From Candidatus Thorarchaeota archaeon (GTDB lineage Archaea; Asgardarchaeota; Thorarchaeia; Thorarchaeales; Thorarchaeaceae), in the NCBI GenBank assembly GCA_008080745.1, contig SHMX01000003.1, positions 158,971 through 222,970 of the forward strand: a stretch of DNA of 64,000 nt, read 5' to 3'. Within the stretch, counting starts at the first letter, position 1; each line of letters starts with the position of its first letter. Below the pieces are notes generated by a model. It was not told where the DNA came from. It made no database searches and saw only the letters and a program-made list of their open reading frames with translations. The translations under genes were made by a program, and so were the position numbers. This document shows, one piece after another, positions 33,535 through 43,348 of this stretch.

Positions 33535-34656
33535 TTGAAAATCCTCCACATCTCAGAATATGGTTTGCCTGATCCAAGAATCGAAAGACTTGCAATCATG
33601 TCATCATCTTATACCGAGTCTCATTTCCTGGGTGGACTAGGACATGAAATCAAGTTATTTGAAAATGCGTTTGAATCTATAACCAATACAGACTTTTTTA
33701 CAACTGCAGGAAAATCAGGAATACCATATTATTACCAAAAAATGAAAGAAAGTATACTAAAGGAAGTCGATAGGATTGATCCCGACATCATATATGCTCA
33801 TAATGTGATTGCAGCAAAAATTGTATCAGATCTTCCGAAGCCATTTATCTATGATGACCACGAGTATTGGTCTAGACAGGTGTTGATTAAACGAGTCAAA
33901 AACAAGTCATTCTTTGATAAGCTAAAAAACCGATTGAGATATTTTTGGTTACCTAAAGTATATAGGAAATGGGAAAAAAAAGTACTAGCAAAAGCAGCAT
34001 CTGTAGTTACTGTTAGTGAAGCCATCGCACTAGAACATAGAGAGAAAGCAGGATTCTGTTATGTAATTCCTAATTTTCCTTTAAGGCAGGAGATAGGAGA
34101 ACATCACAAACCAAAAGCGCATTCTGGAAATCCAAAGGCAATTTGTCTTTCGTCAGATTTCGGGGGTTTCCTTGAGCATAGAAATCCAGGTACTAATCTT
34201 GAAGCCATTCAAAGTGTAGGAGGAGTTGAAGTGGATTGGGTCGGGCGTCCACCAAAACCGGAACTGACTTGGTTCAAACATCGGGATTGGATTGAACCCT
34301 CTTCACTACTAGAGGTCTTGACCAAAAACTACCAGTTTGGTCTGATACCATGGATAGACTATTGGTATCATCGATATTCAATGCCAAACAAGGCAGCGAC
34401 ATATTCCCATGCAGGATTAATCTTTGTTTTGAATAAAGATTTCAAGTCTATAATCCACATGCTACCAAAATACGGATATTATACATACGAAAATCAAGAG
34501 GAACTAAAGGTAATCATTAGAAAATTGAGGGACCTTGATACCCAGGAACTTCTCAAAAGAAGAGTCAATCTACAAAATTGGGCTAGAGAAAACGTTGTTC
34601 TTGATAAATATGCAAAGACGCTCAGAAGAGCTATTGAACATGCAGGAGTCAAATGA
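33535..34656 (+). CDS. Glycosyltransferase, GT4/GT-B type
   Basis: The 373-residue protein starts with a GT-B strand (LKILHISEYGLPDP) and has IYAHNVIAAKIV, FIYDDHEYWS, ASVVTVSEAIALEHREKAG and VIPNFPLR, the usual inter-domain features of GT4 enzymes. The C-terminal half (SMPNKAATYSHAGLIFVLNK) replaces the standard E-x7-E loop with a less regular form. It likely adds a sugar to a lipid-linked or surface glycan. The start TTG has GGAG nine bases upstream. Sugar and linkage cannot be predicted. Confidence 0.78.
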   Translation: MKILHISEYGLPDPRIERLAIMSSSYTESHFLGGLGHEIKLFENAFESITNTDFFTTAGKSGIPYYYQKMKESILKEVDRIDPDIIYAHNVIAAKIVSDLPKPFIYDDHEYWSRQVLIKRVKNKSFFDKLKNRLRYFWLPKVYRKWEKKVLAKAASVVTVSEAIALEHREKAGFCYVIPNFPLRQEIGEHHKPKAHSGNPKAICLSSDFGGFLEHRNPGTNLEAIQSVGGVEVDWVGRPPKPELTWFKHRDWIEPSSLLEVLTKNYQFGLIPWIDYWYHRYSMPNKAATYSHAGLIFVLNKDFKSIIHMLPKYGYYTYENQEELKVIIRKLRDLDTQELLKRRVNLQNWARENVVLDKYAKTLRRAIEHAGVK

Positions 34657-34663
34657 AGTGAAT

Positions 34664-35650
34664 TCATTCTAACAATATATCAATGCTATCTCGTCCCGAG
34701 AACCATGATTCAACTGCTGATTTCAATTTCTCCCATTCTGTATCAGTAATTGTCTGCCGATTTCTATTTTCGAAACTTTCAGGAATTCGATTCATAATTT
34801 CTTCCGTAGCAGAAAGACCAGCTAATTGAAGTACACTACGTATCTGTGCGTGAGGATTACCAATGAGGTCTGAATGATCGATGATCACATATTCGGTAGC
34901 ACTCAAATCTGCAATTGCATTGCCAATAGCTTTGAGAATGTAGTAAACTTGCCCAGCAACCTGTTCATATGGGCTTTTCTTCACAAGTTCGTAATATTCT
35001 GGAGGTTTCAATGAAAACCAACCAGAGTAATCACCAAAGAATGCTTTCCTTCCCAGAAGAATCGATTGAGCTTGATAAAGAGGATCGCGAGTGCATATCA
35101 CGAATTTTGATTTTTTCAGAGTTCTCCGAAGAAAGGGAATCTGTAATCCACAATACAGGCTCTTGAAGACCATTGGGGCTTCGAACACACTCTCCAAAGC
35201 TGCTATTTCCTGACGGAAGACGACTTGATCAATACAGTCTATGATTTCGGATTTCATCTGATGATCTTCATCATACCGATACCATTTTTTCCAAAAATAA
35301 TTGAACTGGTGAGGTTCATACCAACCGCTTGTTCTACCATAATCTGATTGATAACTCATATCTTTCTTTGTTCTAATATTTAGTGCTTTTTCCTGAAGTG
35401 CTCCGATATAGGGAGCTGCCCAGAATCGAGCAAGATAATTGGAAATATATCCAAATACACCAGTTTCAGCCACGAGTTGATGTAGTAGAGTAGTAGCGCC
35501 TCGTGGGGGGCCTATAATAAAAAGCGTTTTTTTTAGTGGAGAGTCAAATCTTTGAATCTCCTTGATTTCGAGGGGTTCCAGAATTCTATTTATCTTCTCA
35601 AGAATATTCTCTTGTTCCTGGTCCTTTCGGTATTTATCAGTACGTTCCAT
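34664..35650 (-). CDS. Sulfotransferase-like P-loop protein
   Basis: The 328-residue protein has the PAPS 5'-phosphosulfate loop IIGPPRGATTLLHQLV (about residues 47-62) and the 3'-phosphate region FVICTRDPLYQAQSILLGRK, typical of sulfotransferases. The rest is helical, as in carbohydrate sulfotransferases. It probably sulfates a surface glycan or glycolipid made by the adjacent genes. It points towards the glycosyltransferase at 33535, with seven bases between the stops. The ATG lacks a ribosome site, so it may be leaderless. Confidence 0.75.
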   Translation of the reverse strand: MERTDKYRKDQEQENILEKINRILEPLEIKEIQRFDSPLKKTLFIIGPPRGATTLLHQLVAETGVFGYISNYLARFWAAPYIGALQEKALNIRTKKDMSYQSDYGRTSGWYEPHQFNYFWKKWYRYDEDHQMKSEIIDCIDQVVFRQEIAALESVFEAPMVFKSLYCGLQIPFLRRTLKKSKFVICTRDPLYQAQSILLGRKAFFGDYSGWFSLKPPEYYELVKKSPYEQVAGQVYYILKAIGNAIADLSATEYVIIDHSDLIGNPHAQIRSVLQLAGLSATEEIMNRIPESFENRNRQTITDTEWEKLKSAVESWFSGRDSIDILLE

Positions 35651-35712
35651 TGGATATTAGACCCAAAATACCAACAAATTTGTTCTGTATTTATCATTAT
35701 GGATGCTTAATA

Positions 35713-36378
35713 TCACCAGAATTTTTTTGGTCCTTCATTCATTAAATAATCAATAATGGAGAGGTTTGGAATGAAATCACCAAATTGCTGCTCGTAAACA
35801 GGATGGCTGAAATCAAGGAATTCAACTGAGATTCCAGATTCTTGAAAAGAAGACAACTCAAGATAATCGCGTCCTGACTCACCTGAAAGATATTTATCAG
35901 CCTCAAGTTTTTTGCAGATTTTGAGGATTCTTTGGTTTCCATCCTCAGCTATAATATCTAAGTTGGAGCTGAATACCATTTTAGTCGTAATACCTAATAA
36001 TTCGAAACACAATTCTAAGAGATCAATATTGAATTCTGCAAGGTATGTGTATCCCTTATCATATATCTCCTGAAATCGCGGGATAATAATCTCATAATAA
36101 TCAGATTTACCATACATATGTTTGAGTGTCTTCAAATGTTTTTCTTGCCATTCAACATGATCGGCAATTCGAATTTCATTTATTGGAGCCATCCTATCTC
36201 CCGTTATGGGAACAGTGAGCCAAATAGTGCCATTTGGCTTCTTAATCTTATTACGGTTTGTATATCCTCTTGGTGTGAACTGAACATCATCAAATATTAC
36301 AAAGATATCAACTTGGCGAGCCTTGTCAAAATATCCTAAATATGGAAGAAAATTGGGTTGATGAACGGCGATTTTCAC
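35713..36378 (-). CDS. WbqC-like protein
   Basis: The 221-residue protein matches the WbqC family: MKIAVHQPNFLPYLGYFDKA at the start, DIFVIFDDVQFTPRGYTNRN, WLTVPITGD, and the late YLSGESGRDYL. Members occur in polysaccharide clusters and are thought to help make modified amino sugars, perhaps as acyltransfer or amide-forming enzymes; the reaction is not established. The GTG start has AGGAG eight bases upstream. Its neighbours here are sulfotransferase, PIG-L deacetylase and glycosyltransferases, which supports the glycan role. Confidence 0.85.
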   Translation of the reverse strand: MKIAVHQPNFLPYLGYFDKARQVDIFVIFDDVQFTPRGYTNRNKIKKPNGTIWLTVPITGDRMAPINEIRIADHVEWQEKHLKTLKHMYGKSDYYEIIIPRFQEIYDKGYTYLAEFNIDLLELCFELLGITTKMVFSSNLDIIAEDGNQRILKICKKLEADKYLSGESGRDYLELSSFQESGISVEFLDFSHPVYEQQFGDFIPNLSIIDYLMNEGPKKFW

Positions 36379-36540
36379 TCTAAATACTCCTAGTCATTAC
36401 AATGTTACTGTCTGAAATGACATAGATAAAAACTCTTAGAAAGCAGATTAATGAGTAACAAGCGGGATATCTAACTAGGAACGACCAAAATAAATATCTT
36501 GGATATGAATTCTAAATTCAAGAATACTGGAGATTCAATC

Positions 36541-37194
36541 ATGAGATTTGACGCTAAAAGTTGTTTGATATTATCGCCACACACAGATGATATTGAGCTA
36601 AGTGCAGGTGCAACAATAAGAAAATTCATTGAAAATGGATGTCGGGTAAAATCATTGGTCTTTAGCGATTGCAAGAAGAGTGTCGATACATCCAGATATG
36701 AGCAAGATGTCCTTGTTAAAGAGTGCAGAGCTGCTGCTAAACATCTAGGTATTAATGAGTTGGAAATCTTGGAATATCCAGTTAGAGAATTTCCTAAATA
36801 CCGACAAGAGATTTTAGAAAAAATATACTCGATCAGAAAAGAAATGAAACCAGAGCTAGTAATTGCACCCTGGGAAAAGGATTTGCATCAAGATCATCAA
36901 ACAGTAGCAAAGGAAGCTCTGCGGGCATTCATGAGAACCGATACTAGTATTTGGGCATATCAAGTTCCTGGAACCTGTTCAGGATTCACCCCTGATATTT
37001 TCATCTCCATAACTGAAAGCGAAATCGAACAAAAAATCGAGTTACTATATAAATATGAGAGTCAAGTGGTCAGAAGAGATTACTTTCAACCCAATAAAAT
37101 CCGAGGTATGCTTAGTTACTTTGGAACATTTATTGGCTTGCCATATGCAGAAGGATTCATGAATTGTAAATCAGTTCTTAATCTGGACATCTGA
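36541..37194 (+). CDS. PIG-L/LmbE family N-deacetylase
   Basis: The 217-residue zinc enzyme has LSPHTDDIELSAGATI (His14, Asp16, Asp17) and the third ligand in LHQDHQTVAKEALRAF (His116, His119). PIG-L-type enzymes remove an acetyl group from GlcNAc-type sugars on lipids or small molecules. The GC-poor gene lies among glycan genes, suggesting deacetylation of a glycolipid or nucleotide-linked sugar. The ATG at 36541 has GGAGAT six bases upstream and is chosen over TTG 36499. Its 3' end overlaps that of the opposing dehydrogenase by 17 bases. Confidence 0.85.
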   Translation: MRFDAKSCLILSPHTDDIELSAGATIRKFIENGCRVKSLVFSDCKKSVDTSRYEQDVLVKECRAAAKHLGINELEILEYPVREFPKYRQEILEKIYSIRKEMKPELVIAPWEKDLHQDHQTVAKEALRAFMRTDTSIWAYQVPGTCSGFTPDIFISITESEIEQKIELLYKYESQVVRRDYFQPNKIRGMLSYFGTFIGLPYAEGFMNCKSVLNLDI

Positions 37195-38515
37195 TTTTAG
37201 AAGGTCTACCAATAGCTAAATATGAAAATCCTTTCTCAATACAGATTTCTGAGTTCAGTACATTTCTTCCATCAACTATGATAGGAGTTCGCATGATGGA
37301 TTTAATTCGGTCTAAGTCCAGGGTAAAATACTCTTTATGTGCTGTTGCTAAAGCGACGCAATCTGCTCCTTTTATAGAACCATAAAGGTCTTCTTCGATA
37401 GGCAAAGTGGTAGAAGATTTTACCTTCGGATCATGGATAGTTGTTTCAACGCCTAAAACCTCTAGACTTCTTTTTAACGGGAGAGTAGGAGAGTTTCTTG
37501 TATCATCAGAGTTTTCAAGATAGGCGACACCAAGAATAGTCACTTTACTTCCATGAATAGTTCCGCGAACTTTTAGCAAAGCATCTTCACAAAGATCACT
37601 CATATGTAATGGCATTGAATCATTGATATCCCGTGCCATGGCAATCAATCGGGGTTCGTATTTTCCCCGAGTTCCAAAGGCAAGAAGCCATGAATCCTTT
37701 GGTAGACAATGGCCACCAACTCCAGTTCCCGGATAATGCATATTCCTATTTGGGGACTTGTTTACTAATTCTCTAACAGTCCATACATCAACACCGATAT
37801 TTTCACATAATAAAGCAATTTCATTTGCAAATGCAATTTGTACATCTCGATATGCATTCTCTGTAGTCTTGACTACCTCAGCAGTCAGAGCATCTGTTGG
37901 ATAGAGCTTACCCTTTACGATATGGCTGTATAATTCGATAGCTTTCTTTGTACTTTCCTCATCGATACCTCCTACAACACGATCGAGATTAACCAAATTA
38001 TAGAGTAACTTACCAGGCATAACGCGCTCTGGTGCAGTGGCTAAAAGGAAATCATCACCAGCCTTTAGACCCGATTCTTGCTCGATAATGGGTTTCACTA
38101 TTGTATCTATAGTTCCAGGTGCTAAAGTGGATTCTACTACAATTAAAGTTTCTTTCTTAAGATGTTTTCCAACATCTTTTGAAGCAGATCTAAGTGCAGA
38201 GTAATAGGGTTTGTAAATTTCTTTTTCGAAAGGGGTTTCTACAATGATAAGAACATATTCCGCTGACTCGATACTTTCGTAGCTCTTTTCAGCTTTCAGC
38301 CTTCCCGCCTCAACAACCTTTCGAACTAATTCGTCTAATTGAGGTTCATCTCCCTCTATATGTGAAATTCCAGAATTTGTGGCTGTTATCTTATAATCAT
38401 CCCTATCAATACCAACCACATTAAATCCAGCTTCAGCGAATTTAGCTGCAACTGGAAGACCCACATAACCAAGACCAATTACAACAAGATCTCCAAGAGT
38501 CAATACTAATCCCAA
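37178..38515 (-). CDS. UDP-N-acetyl-D-mannosamine dehydrogenase-like enzyme
   Basis: The 445-residue protein is a UDP-sugar dehydrogenase: NAD fold at LVVIGLGYVGLPVAAKF, the helix with TENAYRDVQIAFANEIALLC, and the active-site motif PGTGVGGHCLPKDSW with the catalytic cysteine at about residue 270. It oxidises a UDP-hexose C6 alcohol twice to give a uronic acid. The pattern is closest to the ManNAc/GlcNAc-type enzymes (WecC) rather than UDP-glucose dehydrogenase, but this is not certain. The start is a TTG with no good ribosome site; TTG 38503 is an alternative. Confidence 0.85.
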   Translation of the reverse strand: MGLVLTLGDLVVIGLGYVGLPVAAKFAEAGFNVVGIDRDDYKITATNSGISHIEGDEPQLDELVRKVVEAGRLKAEKSYESIESAEYVLIIVETPFEKEIYKPYYSALRSASKDVGKHLKKETLIVVESTLAPGTIDTIVKPIIEQESGLKAGDDFLLATAPERVMPGKLLYNLVNLDRVVGGIDEESTKKAIELYSHIVKGKLYPTDALTAEVVKTTENAYRDVQIAFANEIALLCENIGVDVWTVRELVNKSPNRNMHYPGTGVGGHCLPKDSWLLAFGTRGKYEPRLIAMARDINDSMPLHMSDLCEDALLKVRGTIHGSKVTILGVAYLENSDDTRNSPTLPLKRSLEVLGVETTIHDPKVKSSTTLPIEEDLYGSIKGADCVALATAHKEYFTLDLDRIKSIMRTPIIVDGRNVLNSEICIEKGFSYLAIGRPSKIRCPD

Positions 38516-38920
38516 GCTGGCGAAGTGATAGCATCCTTTAACTCTTTCTTAACAATAAGATAGGAACTACTGAAATCCAATTATAGAGAAAGAATATGAG
38601 AACTCTAGATTATACATATAGATAAAGTCCTATTCAACCAATTCTATTCTTCTGGAGATTCTTAGTTGTTCCATAAATTAGCATATTCTTACTGGAGTTA
38701 CAACAAGACTTTGAAAAACATCAACTAGACCAAAGACATTCTACTTATCAAACAGTTTCAAATCCATAATTCATCTATGATAGTGGAATCTATCTTCGCC
38801 ATATTTCTTTTAATCATTCAATTACATTTGCTGATTCGCATAGCAAAAAATTAGATAGAAAGGCACAATTTTTCAACTGCGGAAAACTTTATGTAACAAT
38901 TATTTGCCGCCTGAATTGAA
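38516..38920 (+). other. 405-base gene-free AT-rich region between divergent glycan genes
   Basis: No open frame of note lies between the UDP-sugar dehydrogenase and flippase starts. The sequence is AT-rich. The only clear signal is a TATA-like box near its right end. No direct repeat, tRNA or hairpin with a T-run was seen. Confidence 0.6.
38888..38895 (+). promoter_or_regulatory. TATA-like box of the flippase gene
   Basis: TTTATGTA lies about 26 bases before the ATG at 38921. There is no ribosome site before the ATG, so transcription probably starts at or near the start codon (leaderless message). Confidence 0.45.
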
Positions 38921-40591
38921 ATGACAGACCAACATGAGGAGTTAATTCGCCGTGACACGGTTAGCAGAAATTTCCTCTTCGAGTCTATATCACGTATGTT
39001 GGTCTATATCGGAGGGATAGTTTCCTCAGCTCTCTTAACACGTTCCCTCGACATAACAACAGCTTGGACGATTGTCGACTATGCCAATCTTAAAGTCTTA
39101 ATGAATTGGAGCAATGTTGTTGCAGTATTTATTACATTAGGTATTTCAACATCGATAATAAAATCAGTATCAGAAAATGCACGAAATCGAGAGAATGTTG
39201 GAAGAATAATAACAATCTCTCTGATAACTGTGACTTTTACATTCGTGCTTGTGTCTTTTATTACTGTTTTCTTTGCAGAACCTCTAAATTTCTTGGTCGA
39301 GTCCACCCCTGAAGCTACAAATGAAATGAGATTTCTATGGATACTTGTACTACTCTCGTTTCTTCCCACTGCGTATACCCGGATAATATATTCAGTCTTT
39401 TCAGGTGTTCAAAGGAGAATTAGAATTCTTACAGTGGATATCATTTTCAATTTATCAAGAATCATTTTGATTGTATACCTTTTTCTATCAAGTAGCCTAA
39501 CTATTTTCTCAATTATTATTATGTTTCTCATCACAAATTTGATAGCTTTCATTCTTGCTGGGATAATTCTGGTACGGCTAGTGCGTATTGAAAATATCAA
39601 ATTAGGTATTGAGGGTTGGAGAAAATCGATGGGTCAATTCTGGAACATCTTTTTCGTGTTTGGATTTCTCTCATTCATATCAGTCTTCTTCAATTTTGTT
39701 ACACCATTATTTGTTGATGCTCTAGGTACTGATTTGGATATGGCAAGGTATTCATGGAGCCAAAATACAGTATATACAATTCGAAACTTCATTTCCGCTC
39801 CATTTGCAGTATTACTTCCAAATATAGCAGCATATTATGCACAAGGGAGAATAAGAGAATTGAAAGATAGATTTGATGAAAGTAATCGAATAATTATTCC
39901 TACACTTCTTTTTGTTGCAATTTCAGTGTTTATATTTGGGGATGCGGCGTTGGGCACAATTTATGGTATTAGAGCATTGGACTCAACGGGGGGATATTCT
40001 GCATTTCAGTTCATGCAGATTATGGCACTAAACTTGTTTTTTATCCCTCTGTCAACCCTATATGGTAATCTTCTTACAGCATTGGGAAGACTAAGATTTC
40101 TCCTTGCTGCTGGGTTGATCTCGGTGATTTTGCAGGCACTTTGGATTATTCTACTACAACCAATCTTTGGAATTATTATAATTGCACTATCCTGGATTAT
40201 ATATATTCCAGTGTTTTTAGGACATCATATATATTGCAAAAAGAGGTTAGACCTTACCATATCAACAAATCTCCTAAAGAAAACAGCTCTACTTGCCATA
40301 ATTCTCGTACCCTTAGCAGTAATCTTTTCCAATGCGTCCATTATTACCCTTGAAATACTTGGTTTCATACCTCTTTTGAAATATACAACATTCTATTCTC
40401 TTGGTCGAGCTCTCTTCATAGTGCCTATGTGGTATCTTTTCATAGGAATATGTATTTCATTAGGTATTCTGAAGCCTTCAGATATGGAGAGCTTGAAAAG
40501 ATTCCTAAAGAAAATTCCACCCATTTGGTGGGTTTCAAAACCCATTTTGCGGATAATGGAGAAAGCTCTAAAGAGGACTAATACAATTTGA
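38921..40591 (+). CDS. Polysaccharide flippase-like membrane protein (Wzx/MATE type)
   Basis: The 556-residue protein has about 14 membrane helices and the layout of oligosaccharide flippases. The opening RDTVSRNFLFESISRMLVYI leads into the first helices, and the middle contains YSWSQNTVYTIRNFISAPFA. Such proteins move lipid-linked sugars across the cytoplasmic membrane. Its stop overlaps the start of the next glycosyltransferase (ATTTGA), so the two are coupled. A basic C-terminal tail follows the last helix. The substrate is inferred only from the cluster. Confidence 0.83.
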   Translation: MTDQHEELIRRDTVSRNFLFESISRMLVYIGGIVSSALLTRSLDITTAWTIVDYANLKVLMNWSNVVAVFITLGISTSIIKSVSENARNRENVGRIITISLITVTFTFVLVSFITVFFAEPLNFLVESTPEATNEMRFLWILVLLSFLPTAYTRIIYSVFSGVQRRIRILTVDIIFNLSRIILIVYLFLSSSLTIFSIIIMFLITNLIAFILAGIILVRLVRIENIKLGIEGWRKSMGQFWNIFFVFGFLSFISVFFNFVTPLFVDALGTDLDMARYSWSQNTVYTIRNFISAPFAVLLPNIAAYYAQGRIRELKDRFDESNRIIIPTLLFVAISVFIFGDAALGTIYGIRALDSTGGYSAFQFMQIMALNLFFIPLSTLYGNLLTALGRLRFLLAAGLISVILQALWIILLQPIFGIIIIALSWIIYIPVFLGHHIYCKKRLDLTISTNLLKKTALLAIILVPLAVIFSNASIITLEILGFIPLLKYTTFYSLGRALFIVPMWYLFIGICISLGILKPSDMESLKRFLKKIPPIWWVSKPILRIMEKALKRTNTI

Positions 40592-41781
40592 AACGCATGC
40601 GAGTGTTGACCATCTCCAATCCGAATAGTGTTCATACAAAAAAGTGGATAGAAGGGTTAAAAGAAAAGGGGCTAGATGTATTACTCATCTATGTAGACAA
40701 ATGGTTTCAAGTTAGTAAAAGGAAACCAGGAAATTTAGGTGTGAAAACAATTATTCTGAAGGATCCTACCATCACTCAAATCATTACAGAACTTCCAAAA
40801 CCACATCAATTTTCCAATGTGATAAAAGACCTGAAGGGCGCCACTCTACTACATCAGAAACTACCTATTCTAGGTAGACAAGTAAAAGAAATATCTGAGA
40901 AGAATGAGGTTGATATAATCCATGGCCATGGAATGGCAGCAGCAGGTCTGCTAGCATGGGCTAGTAATTTTCACCCATATAGTGTATCGGTTTGGGGATC
41001 AGACCTCTATTTGGCACCAAAAAAATATCCATATGTTAGAAGCCTGATCCAGAAATCGTTTGAAGGGGCGGATTTCATACAAGTTCATAGTGAATTGGCT
41101 GCAGAACGTGTCAGAGAGCTCGCTCAAGTTCAACCCGATAAGCTAATGATTAGTACATGGGGAGTGGATACTGAATATTTCACACCTAGAAAGAGCAATC
41201 CAGAGGTCTTCACAAAATTTCGCATACCTACCAAAAGATACCTCCTCAGTTTTAGATCATTAGAAAAGCTCTACCAGATTGATAAAATTATACAGGCATT
41301 TGGAAGAATATATCATGATTTTCCTGATACATCTCTGCTGATATCAAATGAGGGGAAAGAAAAACCAAAATGCATTGAACTTGCAAAAGAGCTGGGAATT
41401 AAAGATAGAGTCATTTTTCCAGGGTTCATAGAGTATGATAGTGATGATAGGCCAGCTATGATTGCATCTGCATATTGTGTTGTACAGTGTCCAATGTCAG
41501 ATGGGGTGTCGATATCAGCATTGGAATCTTTGGCATCAGGTCAACCAATAATCTCTTCAGATGCAGGTGAGAACCGGATAATAATTAAAGATGGCAAAAA
41601 TGGTTTTCTGGTCAATCCGCCTTATGAAAAAAATTTAGCAGATGCAATACGAGAATTACTATCAAATCCAGATCTAAGAACACAAATGGCTCATGCCGCA
41701 AGAGAAAGTGCAGTAAAATATTATAATCAATCAAAATTTTTTGAGGAGTATATCACTAGAGCAAAGATGAGTAGAAATTGA
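40588..41781 (+). CDS. GT4-family glycosyltransferase
   Basis: The 397-residue protein has a GT-B fold: VLTISNPNSVHTKKWIEGLK, IHGHGMAAAGLLAWAS, VQVHS-type strand (FIQVHSELAAERVRE), STWGVDTEYFTP and FPGFIEYD. The donor-binding E-x7-E appears as DGVSISALESLASGQPIISS. It follows the flippase with overlapping stop and start. It probably adds a sugar to the lipid-linked chain on the cytoplasmic face. The start may be TTG 40588 or ATG 40597. No membrane helix is present. Confidence 0.87.
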   Translation: MKRMRVLTISNPNSVHTKKWIEGLKEKGLDVLLIYVDKWFQVSKRKPGNLGVKTIILKDPTITQIITELPKPHQFSNVIKDLKGATLLHQKLPILGRQVKEISEKNEVDIIHGHGMAAAGLLAWASNFHPYSVSVWGSDLYLAPKKYPYVRSLIQKSFEGADFIQVHSELAAERVRELAQVQPDKLMISTWGVDTEYFTPRKSNPEVFTKFRIPTKRYLLSFRSLEKLYQIDKIIQAFGRIYHDFPDTSLLISNEGKEKPKCIELAKELGIKDRVIFPGFIEYDSDDRPAMIASAYCVVQCPMSDGVSISALESLASGQPIISSDAGENRIIIKDGKNGFLVNPPYEKNLADAIRELLSNPDLRTQMAHAARESAVKYYNQSKFFEEYITRAKMSRN

Positions 41782-41804
41782 TACTAATCACCTACAAACT
41801 TTCG

Positions 41805-43046
41805 TTATTTATCAATCAAAAAATCTAAAATTCCAGCTAGTTTACGAGTCTGTGATTTTCTACTAAATTTTTCGTAATATTCTGGTGATGGTCCTTCAAT
41901 ATCCTTTCCTTGTAGAAACTTGTCAAAAAACCCAATTATTCTATCTGCTCCTTCTTGCGGGTCATCACTATCAACAGTGAAACCAAATTTATTGGATTTG
42001 ATATACTCTTGATGGATTCCCTCCTTGCCAAAACTCAAAGTTGGTCTCTCTGAAGCAGCATATTCAAACATTTTCATAGCTATAGCATTAGGAAGAACTA
42101 CCGCACCAAAAAGGAGTAGTACGTGTGATTTTTGCATTAATTTTAATGCTTCTTGATGAGGCTGGAATCCAACAATATCTATCAAATCTGAAACACCATA
42201 TCGAGCTGCTTCCTTCAGAAGTCTTAGTTTTGGCGTGTTGCCCATAAAAACAACCCTACAACGATTCCTCATTTGAGGGCGTTCTTGGAGAGCAATAGAG
42301 AGCGAAGCGAAAAATGGCTCTGCTGTTAGTTTTCCATATATTGATCCAACATACCCAAATAAGAAAACATCATTATTGGGGGTATGGTTAATGGATTTGA
42401 AATCATCAGGGTCGTATCCATTTGGAATCACAGACACTTTGCTTTGACTGATACCCATTTTATCTGTGATGTCATCTTGCATAAGACGATGAACTACCAC
42501 GACATGATCGAATTTCCTGAGAATTTTTGATTCATATATCCGATAGAACTTATGATGAAATCTCGTGGGCCAGTTGATATGTTCGTTTGCGGAGTAAGGA
42601 TCCCTCAAATCAGCTATGATAGGAAGTCCAGTTTTCTTCTTCAAAGCAATAGCAATTCGGAGACTAGAGTAAGGAGGAGCAGTAGCATATATTGCATCGA
42701 ACTTATTTCGTTCCACTATACTTTTTCCTAAATTAATTGCTCCAGGAACCCAATCAAAAAAAGAATCTACAAATGTGAAGAATGAATGATAACGATAAAG
42801 TCCCTTTCTCAAAAATTTCCTTATGACAGAGAAAATCGGTATCCTGAAGGAACGGAATATTTGCTGGCCTTGTGGAATCTGGGATATTAAACTAGTATCA
42901 CGACTAAATGTTTGGTCATTAGCAACAGTCAGAATGGAACTAGTCCATCCGAATTCGGGAAAATATTTCGAGAATTTTAGAGGTCTCTGTGCTGCAACGC
43001 CTCCAATAGGAGGATAATGATAGGCAATCATTAGGATTTTCTTCAT
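41805..43046 (-). CDS. GT4-family glycosyltransferase
   Basis: The 413-residue protein opens with KILMIAYHYPPIGGVAAQRP, characteristic of GT4 enzymes of the WcaI/WbuB kind. It has FDAIYATAPPYSSLRIAIAL, IADLRDPYS, DHVVVVHRLMQDDI, VIPNGYDPDDF and IAMKMFEYAASERPTLSFG. It is transcribed towards the previous glycosyltransferase, with 23 bases between stops. A TATA-like element (ATTTATTC) lies about 30 bases before the ATG and no ribosome site is visible, so the message is probably leaderless. Confidence 0.87.
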   Translation of the reverse strand: MKKILMIAYHYPPIGGVAAQRPLKFSKYFPEFGWTSSILTVANDQTFSRDTSLISQIPQGQQIFRSFRIPIFSVIRKFLRKGLYRYHSFFTFVDSFFDWVPGAINLGKSIVERNKFDAIYATAPPYSSLRIAIALKKKTGLPIIADLRDPYSANEHINWPTRFHHKFYRIYESKILRKFDHVVVVHRLMQDDITDKMGISQSKVSVIPNGYDPDDFKSINHTPNNDVFLFGYVGSIYGKLTAEPFFASLSIALQERPQMRNRCRVVFMGNTPKLRLLKEAARYGVSDLIDIVGFQPHQEALKLMQKSHVLLLFGAVVLPNAIAMKMFEYAASERPTLSFGKEGIHQEYIKSNKFGFTVDSDDPQEGADRIIGFFDKFLQGKDIEGPSPEYYEKFSRKSQTRKLAGILDFLIDK

Positions 43047-43348
43047 TCTAACACAAAATGATGAAACCTCGAGAATAAATGAGTGTATCGGAAAATGAAA
43101 CTAGACTTGTTAATTCATGATATATCATTGATAAAATTTTGAATGAGAAAATTATAACATCAGTAAAAAGTAGCATATTCAATACGTAATTGAAAAGTTA
43201 ACGAGGAAACTATAGTCAATGAAACCATAGTTATTTTCTTTATACTTTTTTCTGTAAAATATGCACATCAAATAGTCATATCCTCAAAGCCTTATGAGAA
43301 GGCGCTCTTTGATAAAGCAACAAATCAATGGTTCATGAGGAAATCATA
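43047..43348 (+). other. 302-base AT-rich gap between divergent genes
   Basis: No gene is seen. TTTATACTT at about 43240 is a possible TATA box for the TatD gene, which would give a leader of about 80 bases. The left end holds the TATA-like element of the opposing glycosyltransferase. Confidence 0.45.
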
